From Citrobacter gillenii (GTDB taxonomy: Bacteria; Pseudomonadota; Gammaproteobacteria; Enterobacterales; Enterobacteriaceae): a stretch of 64,000 nt of DNA. Below the pieces are notes generated by a model. The model saw nothing but the letters and a program-made list of their open reading frames with translations. It did not search any database and had not been told where the DNA came from. Location of the stretch: positions 434,001 through 498,000 of the forward strand of contig NZ_SUQN01000002.1 of assembly GCF_013337685.1 (NCBI RefSeq), written 5' to 3'. The stretch's first letter is position 1; every line of letters begins with the position of its first letter. Positions 10,837-22,219 of the stretch are shown here, in pieces. The translations under genes were made by a program, and so were the position numbers.

Positions 10837-12057
10837 TTAGCTTTCCAGCAAACGTTGTAGCAACGTTCCGTTGAGCATGGCGCGTTTCACCAGCGCAAAT
10901 GCGCCAATGGCGGAACGGTGGTCCAGCGTGGAGCGAACCACGGGTAAATTGTGGCGAAATGCCTTCAACGCTTGGGCATTAATGCAGCTTTCGATCGCTG
11001 GCAGCAGGACCTTATCTGCCTCTGTAATCTCACCAGCAATAACGATTTTTTGTGGGTTAAACAGGTTGATGGCTATAGCGATAGTTTTACCCAGGTGGCG
11101 GCCCACGTGCTCAATCACTTCCGATGCCAGGTTATCGCCTTTGTTGGCAGCCTTACAGATAGATTTGATACTGCAATCATCAAGCGTTAGCCGACTTGGA
11201 TAACCTTGCTTGAGTAAGTTTTGCACGCGATGCTCGATGGACGCGTTGGCCGCGATAGTTTCCAGACAACCAAAGTTACCGCAGTGACAGCGCTCGCCCA
11301 ACGGCTCTACCTGAATATGGCCAATCTCGCCAACGTTGCCGTTACGGCCAATAAAAATGCGGCCATTGGAGATGATCCCGGCACCGGTTCCGCGATGCAC
11401 TCGCACCAGAATGGAGTCTTCGCAGTCCTGACTTGCCCCGAAATAGTGCTCGGCAAGTGCCAGACTACGGATATCGTGACCAACAAAGCAGGTCACCTGG
11501 AACCGTTTTTCCAGCGCCTCGACCAGCCCCCAGTTTTCAACCTGAATATGCGGCATATAGCGAATGACGCCACTTTCTGGGTCAACCAGGCCTGGCAGAA
11601 TAACGGAGATGGCAATTAGCTCACGGACTTTCCGTTGGCAGCTGTCCATAAAGGTGGCAATGGTATTGAGTAGCGCATGTTCCAGCGTTTCCTGGGTGCG
11701 CTCGGGTAAGGGGTAGTGCTCCTCAGCGACGGCTTTGCTGCTCATATCGTACAGCGTTAGCGTAGTGTCATGACGGCCAAGACGCACGCCAATGGCGTGG
11801 AAGTTGCGTGTTTCAGTGACGATAGAGATAGCGCGGCGGCCCCCGGTGGAGGCCTGCTGATCCACTTCTTTGATCAGCCCGCGTTCAATAAGCTGGCGCG
11901 TAATTTTAGTTACGCTGGCGGGAGCAAGCTGGCTCTGTTCGGCAATCTGGATGCGCGAGATTGGCCCATGCTGGTCAATCAGGCGATAAACTGCCGCGCT
12001 GTTAAGCTGTTTTACGAGATCAACATTACCTATTTGAGCTTGTCCGCCTGGTGTCAT
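10837..12057 (-). CDS. nagC: N-acetylglucosamine repressor NagC
   Basis: A ROK-family repressor of nag and chi genes, induced by GlcNAc-6-P. An N-terminal winged HTH (about residues 15-70, SRIQIAEQSQLAPASVTKITRQL split over helices) precedes the ROK domain, with the zinc motif CHCGNFGCLE near residue 245. The 406 residues equal the E. coli length. It is transcribed with nagB and nagA (9 bp from nagA). Likely operators are annotated at 14174, 14270 and 18552. Confidence 0.98.
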   Translation of the reverse strand: MTPGGQAQIGNVDLVKQLNSAAVYRLIDQHGPISRIQIAEQSQLAPASVTKITRQLIERGLIKEVDQQASTGGRRAISIVTETRNFHAIGVRLGRHDTTLTLYDMSSKAVAEEHYPLPERTQETLEHALLNTIATFMDSCQRKVRELIAISVILPGLVDPESGVIRYMPHIQVENWGLVEALEKRFQVTCFVGHDIRSLALAEHYFGASQDCEDSILVRVHRGTGAGIISNGRIFIGRNGNVGEIGHIQVEPLGERCHCGNFGCLETIAANASIEHRVQNLLKQGYPSRLTLDDCSIKSICKAANKGDNLASEVIEHVGRHLGKTIAIAINLFNPQKIVIAGEITEADKVLLPAIESCINAQALKAFRHNLPVVRSTLDHRSAIGAFALVKRAMLNGTLLQRLLES

Positions 12058-12065
12058 TCTTTCTC

Positions 12066-14076
<2,011 letters not shown>

Positions 14077-14173
14077 TCTTCACCTCAGTAGTCAATGTAA
14101 GCAGTTGGCGGATTGAGTCGCTGTGCAGTATTAAGCGTAACCTGGTTTTGCATCGGTAAGGATCAATCCGTTT

Positions 14174-14196
14174 CGATTTTTTGAATGATAAAATAA
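14174..14196. promoter_or_regulatory. NagC operator, nagB side (candidate)
   Basis: An AT-rich imperfect palindrome, TTTTTTGAATGATAAAATAA at its core, at the expected box B position near nagB. It fits the NagC consensus less well than the nagE-side box. Confidence 0.5.
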
Positions 14197-14241
14197 GTTT
14201 TCGTAGTTAGCCAGTGGAAGGGAGGGTTAATAACGATATTT

Positions 14242-14257
14242 GGTGACTGTAATCACA
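14242..14257. promoter_or_regulatory. CRP-cAMP site (candidate)
   Basis: GGTGACTGTAATCACA matches TGTGA-N6-TCACA with one mismatch. It lies between the two NagC boxes, as in E. coli nagE-nagB. Confidence 0.7.
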
Positions 14258-14269
14258 AAAAACACGCTT

Positions 14270-14290
14270 TTAATTTGCGATACGAATTAA
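14270..14290. promoter_or_regulatory. NagC operator, nagE side (box E)
   Basis: A 21-bp near-palindrome: arms TTAATT and AATTAA flank the core TGCGATACG. It closely matches what I recall of high-affinity NagC sites. Confidence 0.7.
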
Positions 14291-14420
14291 TTTTCCACAC
14301 ACTCTGAATGTAGATGAATGGTTAATATCGTTGTTCCAGAATATCTTGCTGTCAGAATTGGTCGCACAATAAAAATATGGCTTCAAAGGAGCCTAATCGG
14401 GGTCTCGTAGGGGGAATAAA

Positions 14421-16367
14421 ATGAATATTTTAGGTTTTTTCCAGCGGCTGGGTAGGGCGTTACAGCTCCCCATCGCTGTGCTGCCTGTCGCGGCACTGTT
14501 GCTGCGATTTGGCCAACCAGATTTGCTTAACGTCGCCTTCATCGCGCAAGCGGGTGGGGCCATCTTTGATAACCTCGCGTTAATATTTGCCATCGGTGTG
14601 GCATCCAGCTGGTCTAAAGACAGTGCGGGTGCGGCAGCGTTGGCAGGTGCCGTTGGTTATTTCATATTGACCAAAGCAATGGTTACCATTAACCCGGCGA
14701 TCAATATGGGTGTGCTGGCAGGTATCATTACCGGTCTGGTCGGCGGTGCCGTGTATAACCGCTGGTCTGGCATCAAACTGCCTGACTTCCTGAGCTTCTT
14801 CGGCGGTAAACGCTTTGTGCCAATCGCCACCGGTTTCTTCTGTTTGGTTCTGGCGGCTATCTTCGGCTACGTATGGCCGCCGGTACAAAATGCCATCCAT
14901 GCGGGTGGTGAGTGGATCGTGGGCGCTGGTGCGCTGGGTTCCGGTATTTTTGGTTTCATCAACCGTCTGCTGATCCCAACCGGTCTGCATCAGGTTCTGA
15001 ACACCATCGCCTGGTTCCAGATTGGTGAATTCACCAACGCGGCAGGTGCGGTCTTCCACGGTGACATCAACCGCTTCTACGCGGGTGACGGCACTGCAGG
15101 TATGTTCATGTCCGGCTTCTTCCCGATCATGATGTTTGGTCTGCCGGGTGCGGCACTGGCAATGTACTTTGCCGCTCCGAAAGCGCGTCGTCCGATGGTT
15201 GGCGGTATGCTGTTGTCCGTGGCCATCACCGCGTTCCTGACCGGTGTGACCGAGCCGCTGGAATTCCTGTTCATGTTCCTGGCACCATTGCTGTATCTCC
15301 TGCACGCATTGTTAACGGGTATCAGCCTGTTCGTTGCGACATTACTGGGGATCCACGCGGGCTTCTCCTTCTCAGCAGGTGCTATCGACTACGTGTTGAT
15401 GTACAACTTGCCGGCTGCAAGTAAGAACGTCTGGATGCTGGTTGCGATGGGGCTGGTGTTCTTCGTCATCTATTTTGTGTTGTTCAGCGCGGTTATTCGT
15501 ATGTTTAACCTGAAAACGCCGGGCCGCGAAGATAAAGACGATGAAATTGTTACTGACGAAGCCAACAGCAACACTGAAGAAGGTTTAGCCCAACTGGCCA
15601 CCAGCTACATTGCTGCGGTTGGCGGTACCGATAACCTGAAAGCCATTGATGCCTGTATCACTCGCCTGCGTCTGACCGTTGTCGACTCCGCGAAAGTGAG
15701 CGATGCAATGTGTAAACGCCTGGGTGCTTCCGGTGTGGTTAAGCTGAACAAGCAGACTATTCAGGTCATCGTCGGCGCGAAAGCGGAATCTATTGGCGAC
15801 GAAATGAAGAAAGTTGTCGCACGTGGTCCAGTTGCCGCAGCGTCTGCTGACAGCGCGCCTGCAGCAGCCCCGGCTGCAAAACCGCAGGCTGTGGCGAATG
15901 CTGTCACCGTTGAAGCGCTGGTTTCTCCGATTACCGGTGACGTGGTTGCGCTGGAGCAGGTGCCTGATGAAGCCTTCGCCAGCAAAGCGGTCGGCGACGG
16001 CGTGGCGGTGAAACCAACCGACAAAATCGTGGTTTCTCCGGCAGCGGGTACCATTGTGAAAATCTTCAATACCAACCATGCGTTCTGCCTGGAAACGCTG
16101 AAAGGCGCGGAGATCGTGGTCCACATGGGTATCGATACCGTGGCGCTGGAAGGTAAAGGCTTTACGCGTCTGGTGGAAGAAGGTGCGGAAGTCAAAGCAG
16201 GTCAGCCAATCCTGGAAATGGATCTGGAATACCTGAACGCCAATGCTCGTTCAATGATTAGCCCGGTTGTCTGCAGCAACAGCGATGACTTCGGTGGCCT
16301 GGTGATTAAAGCCGAAGGCCATGTGGTTGCCGGTCAAACGCCACTGTACGAGATTAAAAGTAAGTAA
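14421..16367 (+). CDS. nagE: PTS N-acetylglucosamine transporter, EIICBA
   Basis: Takes up GlcNAc and phosphorylates it to GlcNAc-6-P. The 648 residues comprise an EIIC membrane domain (about 1-370), an EIIB domain with phosphocysteine Cys412 (AIDACITRLRLTV), an Ala/Pro-rich linker near 475-495 and an EIIA domain with phosphohistidine His568 (EIVVHMGIDT). All glucose-family domains are intact. It is monocistronic, divergent from nagBACD and followed by a REP and a strong terminator. Confidence 0.98.
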   Translation: MNILGFFQRLGRALQLPIAVLPVAALLLRFGQPDLLNVAFIAQAGGAIFDNLALIFAIGVASSWSKDSAGAAALAGAVGYFILTKAMVTINPAINMGVLAGIITGLVGGAVYNRWSGIKLPDFLSFFGGKRFVPIATGFFCLVLAAIFGYVWPPVQNAIHAGGEWIVGAGALGSGIFGFINRLLIPTGLHQVLNTIAWFQIGEFTNAAGAVFHGDINRFYAGDGTAGMFMSGFFPIMMFGLPGAALAMYFAAPKARRPMVGGMLLSVAITAFLTGVTEPLEFLFMFLAPLLYLLHALLTGISLFVATLLGIHAGFSFSAGAIDYVLMYNLPAASKNVWMLVAMGLVFFVIYFVLFSAVIRMFNLKTPGREDKDDEIVTDEANSNTEEGLAQLATSYIAAVGGTDNLKAIDACITRLRLTVVDSAKVSDAMCKRLGASGVVKLNKQTIQVIVGAKAESIGDEMKKVVARGPVAAASADSAPAAAPAAKPQAVANAVTVEALVSPITGDVVALEQVPDEAFASKAVGDGVAVKPTDKIVVSPAAGTIVKIFNTNHAFCLETLKGAEIVVHMGIDTVALEGKGFTRLVEEGAEVKAGQPILEMDLEYLNANARSMISPVVCSNSDDFGGLVIKAEGHVVAGQTPLYEIKSK

Positions 16368-16372
16368 TCGCG

Positions 16373-16410
16373 CGTAGGCCGGAGAAGGCGTAAGCGCTGC
16401 CATCCGGCAA
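16373..16410. repeat. REP element after nagE
   Basis: GTAGGCCGGAGAAGGCGT with GCGCTGCCATCCGGCAA, a single REP unit just upstream of the nagE terminator. Confidence 0.85.
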
Positions 16411-16426
16411 CATGAAATGCGTCACC

Positions 16427-16459
16427 AGCGGCGGGGAGCAATCTCCGCCGCTTTTTTTT
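16427..16459 (+). terminator. Terminator of nagE
   Basis: A 10-bp stem GCGGCGGGGA/TCTCCGCCGC with loop GCAA (one G-T pair), followed by eight T residues. Confidence 0.93.
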
Positions 16460-16512
16460 GCAGCAAATGCCCGCATAATGACTGTCTGATACGTATTTTG
16501 CGTAACTAAAGG

Positions 16513-16541
16513 TTGTCAGTCAGTCCTGCTTATAAGATCAT
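16513..16541 (+). promoter_or_regulatory. glnS promoter (candidate)
   Basis: TTGTCA and GATCAT are separated by 17 bp, at the position of the E. coli glnS promoter. The -10 is weak, as in E. coli. Confidence 0.5.
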
Positions 16542-16579
16542 ACGCCGTTATACGTTGTTTACGCTTTGAGGAATCCACG

Positions 16580-18247
16580 ATGAGTGAGGCTGAAGCCCGC
16601 CCGAGTAACTTTATTCGTCAGATCATCGATGAAGATCTGGCCAGTGGTAAGCACACCACTATCCATACCCGTTTTCCGCCGGAGCCAAATGGCTATCTGC
16701 ACATTGGCCACGCGAAATCCATTTGTCTGAACTTTGGTATTGCGCAAGATTACCAGGGCCAGTGCAACCTGCGTTTTGATGATACGAACCCGGTTAAAGA
16801 AGACATCGAGTACGTTGAATCCATCAAAAATGACGTTGAATGGTTAGGTTTCCACTGGACTGGCGATATTCGCTACTCGTCGGATTACTTCGACCAGCTG
16901 CATGCCTATGCGGTAGAGCTTATCAACAAAGGCCTGGCGTACGTCGACGAACTGTCAGCTGACGAGATCCGTGAATACCGTGGCACCTTGACGCAGCCTG
17001 GTAAAAACAGCCCGTACCGCGATCGTAGCGTTGAAGAGAACCTCGCGCTGTTCGAAAAAATGCGTACCGGTGGTTTTGAAGAAGGGAAAGCCTGCCTGCG
17101 CGCGAAAATCGATATGGCCTCTCCGTTTATCGTCATGCGCGACCCGGTGCTGTACCGCATTAAATTTGCCGAGCACCACCAGACCGGTAATAAGTGGTGC
17201 ATCTACCCGATGTACGACTTTACCCACTGCATCAGCGATGCGCTGGAAGGCATCACGCATTCCCTGTGTACGCTGGAGTTCCAGGACAACCGTCGTCTGT
17301 ACGATTGGGTACTGGACAACATCACCATTCCGGTTCACCCGCGCCAGTACGAATTCTCGCGCCTGAATCTGGAATATACCGTGATGTCCAAGCGTAAGCT
17401 GAACCTGCTGGTCACCGACAAGCACGTTGAAGGCTGGGACGATCCGCGTATGCCGACTATCTCTGGCCTGCGTCGCCGTGGTTATACTGCTGCCGCTATC
17501 CGTGAGTTCTGTAAACGTATTGGCGTGACCAAGCAGGATAACACTATTGAGATCGCCTCTCTGGAATCCTGTATTCGTGAAGATCTCAACGAAAACGCAC
17601 CGCGCGCGATGGCGGTTATCGATCCAGTGAAACTGGTTATCGAAAACTATCCGCAGGGTGAAAGCGAACTGGTTACTATGCCGAACCATCCGAATAAACC
17701 GGAAATGGGCAGCCGTGAAGTGCCGTTTAGCGGTGAGATTTGGATCGATCGCGCAGATTTCCGCGAAGAAGCCAACAAGCAGTACAAGCGTCTGGTGATG
17801 GGCAAAGAAGTGCGTCTGCGCAACGCGTATGTTGTTAAAGCCGAGCGTGTTGAGAAAGACGCAGAAGGCAATATCACCACTATTTTCTGCACCTATGACG
17901 CTGACACGCTGAGCAAAGATCCGGCCGATGGGCGTAAAGTCAAAGGCGTTATTCATTGGGTCAGTGCGGCACATGCACTGCCAATTGAAATCCGTCTGTA
18001 CGATCGTCTGTTCAGCGTGCCGAACCCAGGGGCGGCGGATGACTTCCTGTCCGTTATTAACCCGGATTCACTGGTTATCAAACAGGGCTATGGCGAACCA
18101 TCGCTGCAGGCTGCCGTTGCGGGTAAAGCCTTCCAGTTTGAACGTGAAGGGTACTTCTGCCTCGATAGCCGCTATACAACGGCGGATAAGCTGGTGTTTA
18201 ACCGTACTGTGGGTCTGCGTGATACGTGGGCTAAAGTGGGCGAGTAA
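16580..18247 (+). CDS. glnS: Glutaminyl-tRNA synthetase
   Basis: A class I aminoacyl-tRNA synthetase that charges tRNA-Gln; its substrates are the four glutamine tRNAs in this window. The ATP motifs are HIGH ([15 protein letters not shown]) and the KMSKS variant VMSKRKL; the C-terminal half is the anticodon-binding beta-barrel. The 555 residues match the family. The start [11 protein letters not shown] follows a GAGGAATCC Shine-Dalgarno. Confidence 0.99.
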   Translation: MSEAEARPSNFIRQIIDEDLASGKHTTIHTRFPPEPNGYLHIGHAKSICLNFGIAQDYQGQCNLRFDDTNPVKEDIEYVESIKNDVEWLGFHWTGDIRYSSDYFDQLHAYAVELINKGLAYVDELSADEIREYRGTLTQPGKNSPYRDRSVEENLALFEKMRTGGFEEGKACLRAKIDMASPFIVMRDPVLYRIKFAEHHQTGNKWCIYPMYDFTHCISDALEGITHSLCTLEFQDNRRLYDWVLDNITIPVHPRQYEFSRLNLEYTVMSKRKLNLLVTDKHVEGWDDPRMPTISGLRRRGYTAAAIREFCKRIGVTKQDNTIEIASLESCIREDLNENAPRAMAVIDPVKLVIENYPQGESELVTMPNHPNKPEMGSREVPFSGEIWIDRADFREEANKQYKRLVMGKEVRLRNAYVVKAERVEKDAEGNITTIFCTYDADTLSKDPADGRKVKGVIHWVSAAHALPIEIRLYDRLFSVPNPGAADDFLSVINPDSLVIKQGYGEPSLQAAVAGKAFQFEREGYFCLDSRYTTADKLVFNRTVGLRDTWAKVGE

Positions 18248-18265
18248 GCTGCAATACCCCCTGTC

Positions 18266-18293
18266 AAACGCCGCGCTCTGCGGCGTTTTTTTT
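18266..18293 (+). terminator. Terminator of glnS
   Basis: AACGCCGC/GCGGCGTT stem around a short loop, followed by a run of T residues. Confidence 0.92.
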
Positions 18294-18551
18294 ATCTCGA
18301 CATCCTGCATTACTGGCTCTGTTTGCAGAGCGAATTAATTATTATTACGTCGTGTCCTGAGAATTAGTTAATTACCTATCAAAACCTTATGCCCGAGGAC
18401 GACTCTGACTGTAACTGCTTTCATCCATATGGAAAACAAGCATTTTTTTCATTTTTCAACGTTTTTATATCTGCACATGAAAATGTAACAGAAAGCAATC
18501 AAATATGTGCGGTTGCTCATATTCTTACATACTGGTTACAAAAAGAGATTG

Positions 18552-18572
18552 ATAATTCGCGTCGCGAAAAAT
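18552..18572. promoter_or_regulatory. NagC-like operator upstream of chiP
   Basis: The perfect 13-bp palindrome TTCGCGTCGCGAA sits in AT-rich flanks (ATAA / AAAAT), aligning with the nagE-side NagC box of this window. NagC is known to repress chiP in enterics. The operator call is an inference. Confidence 0.5.
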
Positions 18573-18660
18573 AGTCTATTCATTGTAGTCAATGAGGTTT
18601 TCTCAGCGCTACTTTTTTTACTTTTTGTTTTTTCGCTGACCGCTTTTACCGGCAGCATTT

Positions 18661-18788
18661 TATACCCAATGGATTTCGAGTTGCATCAAGGCGGCGACGC
18701 AGCGAATTCCCAAGAGCGTACATCAGTACGTGACTGGGATGAGCGAGGAACGCCAACGCAGATGCGGCTTGAAAGACGAAGGGTTATA
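18661..18788. repeat. Complete ERIC element in the chiP leader
   Basis: About 128 bp with inverted ends TATACCC / GGGTTATA and the characteristic core ACGTGACTGGGATGAGCG. It ends exactly where the chiP translation-initiation region begins, so any promoter near the NagC palindrome would transcribe it. Confidence 0.93.
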
Positions 18789-18800
18789 CGTCAAAGAGGA
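18789..18800 (+). promoter_or_regulatory. chiP Shine-Dalgarno and ChiX sRNA pairing site
   Basis: CGTCAAAGAGGA, seven bases before the chiP ATG, contains the ribosome-binding AGAGGA and is the complement of the ChiX seed (UCCUCUUUGACG). In E. coli and Salmonella ChiX represses chiPQ by this pairing. The chiX gene is not in the window. Confidence 0.8.
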
Positions 18801-18807
18801 TTAACAT

Positions 18808-20214
18808 ATGCGTACGTTTAGTGGCAAACGTAGTACGCTGGCGCTGGCTATCGCCGGTATCACAGCAATGTCGGGTTTTGTTGTCGCTCCCCAGGTACAT
18901 GCCGAAGGATTTATTGATGACTCAACCTTAACCGGCGGCATCTATTACTGGCAGCGTGAGCGTGACCGTAAAGATGTGACCGATCATGACAAATACAAAA
19001 CCAACCTTTCGCACTCCACCTGGAACGCCAACCTCGACTTCCAGTCCGGTTACGCGGCTGATATGTTTGGTATTGATATCGCTGCATTTACCGCTATTGA
19101 AATGAACGAAAGTAGCGAAAGCGGTCATCCAAACGAAATCGCATTCTCTTCCAAAAATAAAGGCTATGACGAAGATTACTCCGGCGATAAGAGCGGGATT
19201 AGCCTTTATAAAGCAGCAGCTAAATTCAAATACGGCCCAACCTGGGCGCGCGCTGGTTATATTCAACCCACCGGGCAGACGTTGCTGGCTCCGCACTGGA
19301 GCTTTATGCCGGGTACTTATCAGGGTGCTGAAGCCGGTGCTAACTTTGACTATGGTGATGCCGGTGCGCTGAGCTTCTCCTACATGTGGGCCAACGAATA
19401 TAAAGCACCGTGGCACATCGAAGTCGATAAATTCTATCAGGCCGATAAAAAGACCAAGGTAGATTACCTTCATTCGGTCGGCGCGAAATATGACTTCAAA
19501 AACAACCTGTTGCTGGAAGCGGCATTTGGTCAGTCCGAAGGCTATGTCGATCAATACTTCGCGAAAGCCAGTTACAAATTTGATTTAGGCGGCAATCCAT
19601 TCACCACCAGCTATCAGTTCTACGGCGCACGCGATAAGGTTGATGACCGTACCGTTAACAATATTTATGACGGTACCGCCTGGCTGCAGGCGCTGACCTT
19701 TGGCTACAAAGTGGCAGAAGTGGTTGATCTGCGTCTGGAAGGTACCTGGGTGAAAGCGGACGGACAGCAGGGCTATTTCCTGCAGCGTATGACGCCAACC
19801 TATGCCTCCTCAAACGGTCGTCTGGACGTGTGGTGGGATAACCGCTCTGACTTCAACGCCAACGGCGAAAAAGCGGTTTTCTTTGGCGCAATGTATGACC
19901 TGAAAAACTGGAACCTGCCGGGTTGGGCTGTGGGTGCCTCCTATGTTTACGCCTGGGACGCGAAGCCATCGACCTGGCAGACTAACCCGGATGCATACTA
20001 CGACAAAAATCGTACCATCGAAGAATCGTCTTACAGCCTGGATGCGGTCTACACCCTGCAGGACGGTCGTGCGAAAGGCACGATGTTTAAACTGCACTTC
20101 ACCCAATACGACAACCATTCAGACATCCCAAGCTGGAGTGGTGGTTACGGCAACATGTTCCAGGATGAGCGCGACGTGAAGTTCATCGTGATTGCACCAT
20201 TCACCATCTTCTAA
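18808..20214 (+). CDS. chiP: Chitoporin ChiP (OprD-family outer-membrane channel)
   Basis: An outer-membrane porin for chito-oligosaccharides. The 468 residues start with a signal peptide ([18 protein letters not shown]..., cleavage likely after VHA) and continue as an OprD-family beta-barrel ending in the aromatic residue F (VIAPFTIF), typical for barrel insertion. Followed after 49 bp by chiQ, with a hairpin between. Upstream signals suggest control by NagC and ChiX. Confidence 0.97.
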   Translation: MRTFSGKRSTLALAIAGITAMSGFVVAPQVHAEGFIDDSTLTGGIYYWQRERDRKDVTDHDKYKTNLSHSTWNANLDFQSGYAADMFGIDIAAFTAIEMNESSESGHPNEIAFSSKNKGYDEDYSGDKSGISLYKAAAKFKYGPTWARAGYIQPTGQTLLAPHWSFMPGTYQGAEAGANFDYGDAGALSFSYMWANEYKAPWHIEVDKFYQADKKTKVDYLHSVGAKYDFKNNLLLEAAFGQSEGYVDQYFAKASYKFDLGGNPFTTSYQFYGARDKVDDRTVNNIYDGTAWLQALTFGYKVAEVVDLRLEGTWVKADGQQGYFLQRMTPTYASSNGRLDVWWDNRSDFNANGEKAVFFGAMYDLKNWNLPGWAVGASYVYAWDAKPSTWQTNPDAYYDKNRTIEESSYSLDAVYTLQDGRAKGTMFKLHFTQYDNHSDIPSWSGGYGNMFQDERDVKFIVIAPFTIF

Positions 20215-20222
20215 TGCCAACC

Positions 20223-20245
20223 GCGGCAGGCCAGGTGCCTGCCGC
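20223..20245 (+). other. chiP-chiQ intercistronic hairpin
   Basis: GCGGCAGG and CCTGCCGC form a GC-rich stem-loop 8 bp after the chiP stop, with no T run. It may act as an RNA stability element or a partial polarity site. Confidence 0.6.
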
Positions 20246-20263
20246 AACGTTGAGGACTGTTCT

Positions 20264-20596
20264 ATGAAAAAACTGATACTCATCGCCGTCATGGCATCTG
20301 GGCTGGTGGCCTGCGCACAATCTCCGGCGCCAAAAGAAGACAGCCGTTTGAAAGAAGCCTACAGCGCCTGCATCAACACCGCACAGGGATCGCCAGAGAA
20401 AATCGAGGCCTGCCAAAGCGTGTTAAACGTGCTGAAGAAAGAAAAGCAGCACCAGCAGTTTGCCAATGAAGAAAGTGTTCGCGTACTGGATTATCAGCAG
20501 TGTATCCAGGCGACGCGTACGGGCAACGATCAGGCCGTTTCGGCTGATTGCGACAAGGTATGGCGGGAAATCCGCAGCAAGAACACAGCGCAGTAA
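20264..20596 (+). CDS. chiQ: ChiQ lipoprotein
   Basis: A 110-residue predicted lipoprotein cotranscribed with chitoporin. The start MKKLILIAVMASGLVAC contains the lipobox LVAC, with the lipidated Cys near residue 17; the mature part has a Cys/Lys-rich helical character. An upstream in-frame ATG at 20192 overlaps chiP and lacks a signal sequence, so it is rejected. Molecular role unknown; conserved as the partner of chiP. Confidence 0.93.
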   Translation: MKKLILIAVMASGLVACAQSPAPKEDSRLKEAYSACINTAQGSPEKIEACQSVLNVLKKEKQHQQFANEESVRVLDYQQCIQATRTGNDQAVSADCDKVWREIRSKNTAQ

Positions 20597-20604
20597 AATG
20601 ACAG

Positions 20605-20645
20605 GTAAAAAACGGGCGGATAGTCTCCGCCCGTTGCTGTTTTTG
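20605..20645. terminator. Bidirectional terminator between chiPQ and the PTS operon
   Basis: Perfect stem AACGGGCGGA (20611-20620) / TCCGCCCGTT (20626-20635). A T-rich run follows on the plus strand and an A run precedes it, so it can serve both convergent operons. Confidence 0.88.
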
Positions 20646-21464
20646 TTAACCCAGAATATTCAAATAGGCACCCAGTATTGATACGACAACGATGCCAATA
20701 AGAATGCGGGAAATTTGGATGTTCTTCCCTAACAGATAATACATTACGCCAAATGCCCCCATCGGTAACAGACACGGCATAATATCGTTTAAAATCTTTT
20801 GTAACGGCACGGCATAAGCACCTTCGCCAATCACAAAGGGAACGTTCAATGAGACCATGGTGGCGGTCATTCCTCCTATGACCATCAGCCCCAATATTGC
20901 CGCACCGTAGGTGATTTTCTGCATCATTCCCGACTCCTCCATTTTTTTGAAGAAATCAGCACCCAGTCGGTAACCGCCCATCAAACAGAAGTAGCGGATA
21001 AAGTAGTGGGGAATGTTAAACACCAGCAGGAACAGTAGCGGTCCCAGAATATTGCCGGATGATGCTAATGAAATCCCCAACCCCGCGGCGATAATACGCA
21101 GCGTTCCCCAGAAGAATGAATCACCAATACCCGCTAATGGACCCATCAGCGATGCCTTCACGGCGTTGATTGAGCTGGCGTCGAAGTCATCGTCGAGCAT
21201 CCGGCGCTCTTCCATGGCTGACGTAATCCCCAGCGGCAGCGTCGACAAGTGAGGCGTGGTATTAAAAAACTCCAAATGCCGGACCAGCGCGTCGGAGATT
21301 TCCTGGTCGGTTTTACACGTTTTACGGATAATGGGCACCATCGAAAAGGTATAACCCATATGCATCATACGCTCATAGTTCCACGACGATTCCATGGTCA
21401 ATGAGCGGAAATAGACGCTCCAGAGATCGCGTTTGGTAATTTTGACATCAGAATTCGTTGTCAT
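20646..21464 (-). CDS. PTS mannose-family transporter EIID
   Basis: Mannose-fructose-sorbose (Man) family membrane subunit EIID, 272 residues. Family features are the N-terminal KITKRDLWSVYFRSLTMESSWNYERM and the GPLAGIGDSFFWGT loop near the middle, plus C-terminal membrane segments. The start MTTNSDVKI follows a GAGG sequence; its 5' end overlaps the EIIC gene by 17 bp, implying translational coupling. It is the last gene of the accessory operon. Substrate unknown. Confidence 0.92.
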   Translation of the reverse strand: MTTNSDVKITKRDLWSVYFRSLTMESSWNYERMMHMGYTFSMVPIIRKTCKTDQEISDALVRHLEFFNTTPHLSTLPLGITSAMEERRMLDDDFDASSINAVKASLMGPLAGIGDSFFWGTLRIIAAGLGISLASSGNILGPLLFLLVFNIPHYFIRYFCLMGGYRLGADFFKKMEESGMMQKITYGAAILGLMVIGGMTATMVSLNVPFVIGEGAYAVPLQKILNDIMPCLLPMGAFGVMYYLLGKNIQISRILIGIVVVSILGAYLNILG

Positions 21465-22209
21465 CGATGACCTCTTGTTTTTTTGCTTCGTTATTAACGA
21501 GTACGATTGCGAGGAACAGGCCAAACAGGGCGATCCCGACCAGCGGTAGTTTTAAATATGCCGCTAGTAGAAAACCAAAGAAGAAATAGGGGAATACTTT
21601 TTTGTTGATGATCATTCTCGCCAGCATGGCAAAACCGAGCGCCGGTAAGATGCCCGTGGCGATAGTCATTCCCGTCATAATATCTTTGGGGATCGATTCG
21701 AGAATGGCATTAACCACCGGCGTCCCAACATAAAAAGCAAAACCAACCAGAATCGCAAACGGCACGGAACAGGCGAGGGTAGAGTAAATATGCATGCGGA
21801 CCACGCCGCTGATATTGGCATTTAACGCATGTTTGTCTGCGCGACGGCAAAATATCGGCAAGACAAAGATATACACGGCGTTTTGTAATACCAATACCAA
21901 CGTAGCAATAGGTACCGCAAGAGCTACGGCAGTGGCCACGTTTTGCCCAGAGGCAATGGCAAAGGCGGTGCCTAAAATACCGCCAGACGTCACATCAGGG
22001 GGATTAGATGCGCCAATCTGGAATGCGCCTAACAGCACAAGTTCAATGGCCGAACCAATAATGATGCCATTGGTGAGATCGCCCATAATTAGCCCCACCA
22101 ACGGCCCCATTACGATCGGACGTCGGAGCATGGCGGTACCGAAGATGGAGTCCAGGTAACCGACACAGGATAAACCACCCAATAAAAAGGATTGCATTAG
22201 TAAGCTCAT
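21448..22209 (-). CDS. PTS mannose-family transporter EIIC
   Basis: Polytopic EIIC of the Man family, 253 residues, with GLIMGDLTNGIIIGSAIEL and many hydrophobic segments typical of the transport domain. The ATG at 22209 is preferred because GAGG lies eight bases upstream; a GTG six bases earlier (22215) is too close to it. Forms the channel with EIID. Confidence 0.92.
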   Translation of the reverse strand: MSLLMQSFLLGGLSCVGYLDSIFGTAMLRRPIVMGPLVGLIMGDLTNGIIIGSAIELVLLGAFQIGASNPPDVTSGGILGTAFAIASGQNVATAVALAVPIATLVLVLQNAVYIFVLPIFCRRADKHALNANISGVVRMHIYSTLACSVPFAILVGFAFYVGTPVVNAILESIPKDIMTGMTIATGILPALGFAMLARMIINKKVFPYFFFGFLLAAYLKLPLVGIALFGLFLAIVLVNNEAKKQEVIDDNEF

Positions 22210-22219
22210 ATCCACTACC

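Larger units (their letters stand above)
14077..14420. promoter_or_regulatory. nagB-nagE divergent control region
   Basis: A 344-bp AT-rich region between divergent nagB and nagE. It holds two NagC-like boxes about 95 bp apart with a CRP-like site between them, the arrangement known from E. coli where NagC bridges both boxes by looping. Core promoter hexamers were not assigned. Confidence 0.8.
18248..18807. other. glnS-chiP intergenic region
   Basis: This 560-bp region contains, in order, the glnS terminator, an AT-rich stretch with no credible gene, a NagC-like palindrome (18552-18572), a complete ERIC (18661-18788), and the ChiX pairing/Shine-Dalgarno site of chiP. Confidence 0.8.
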
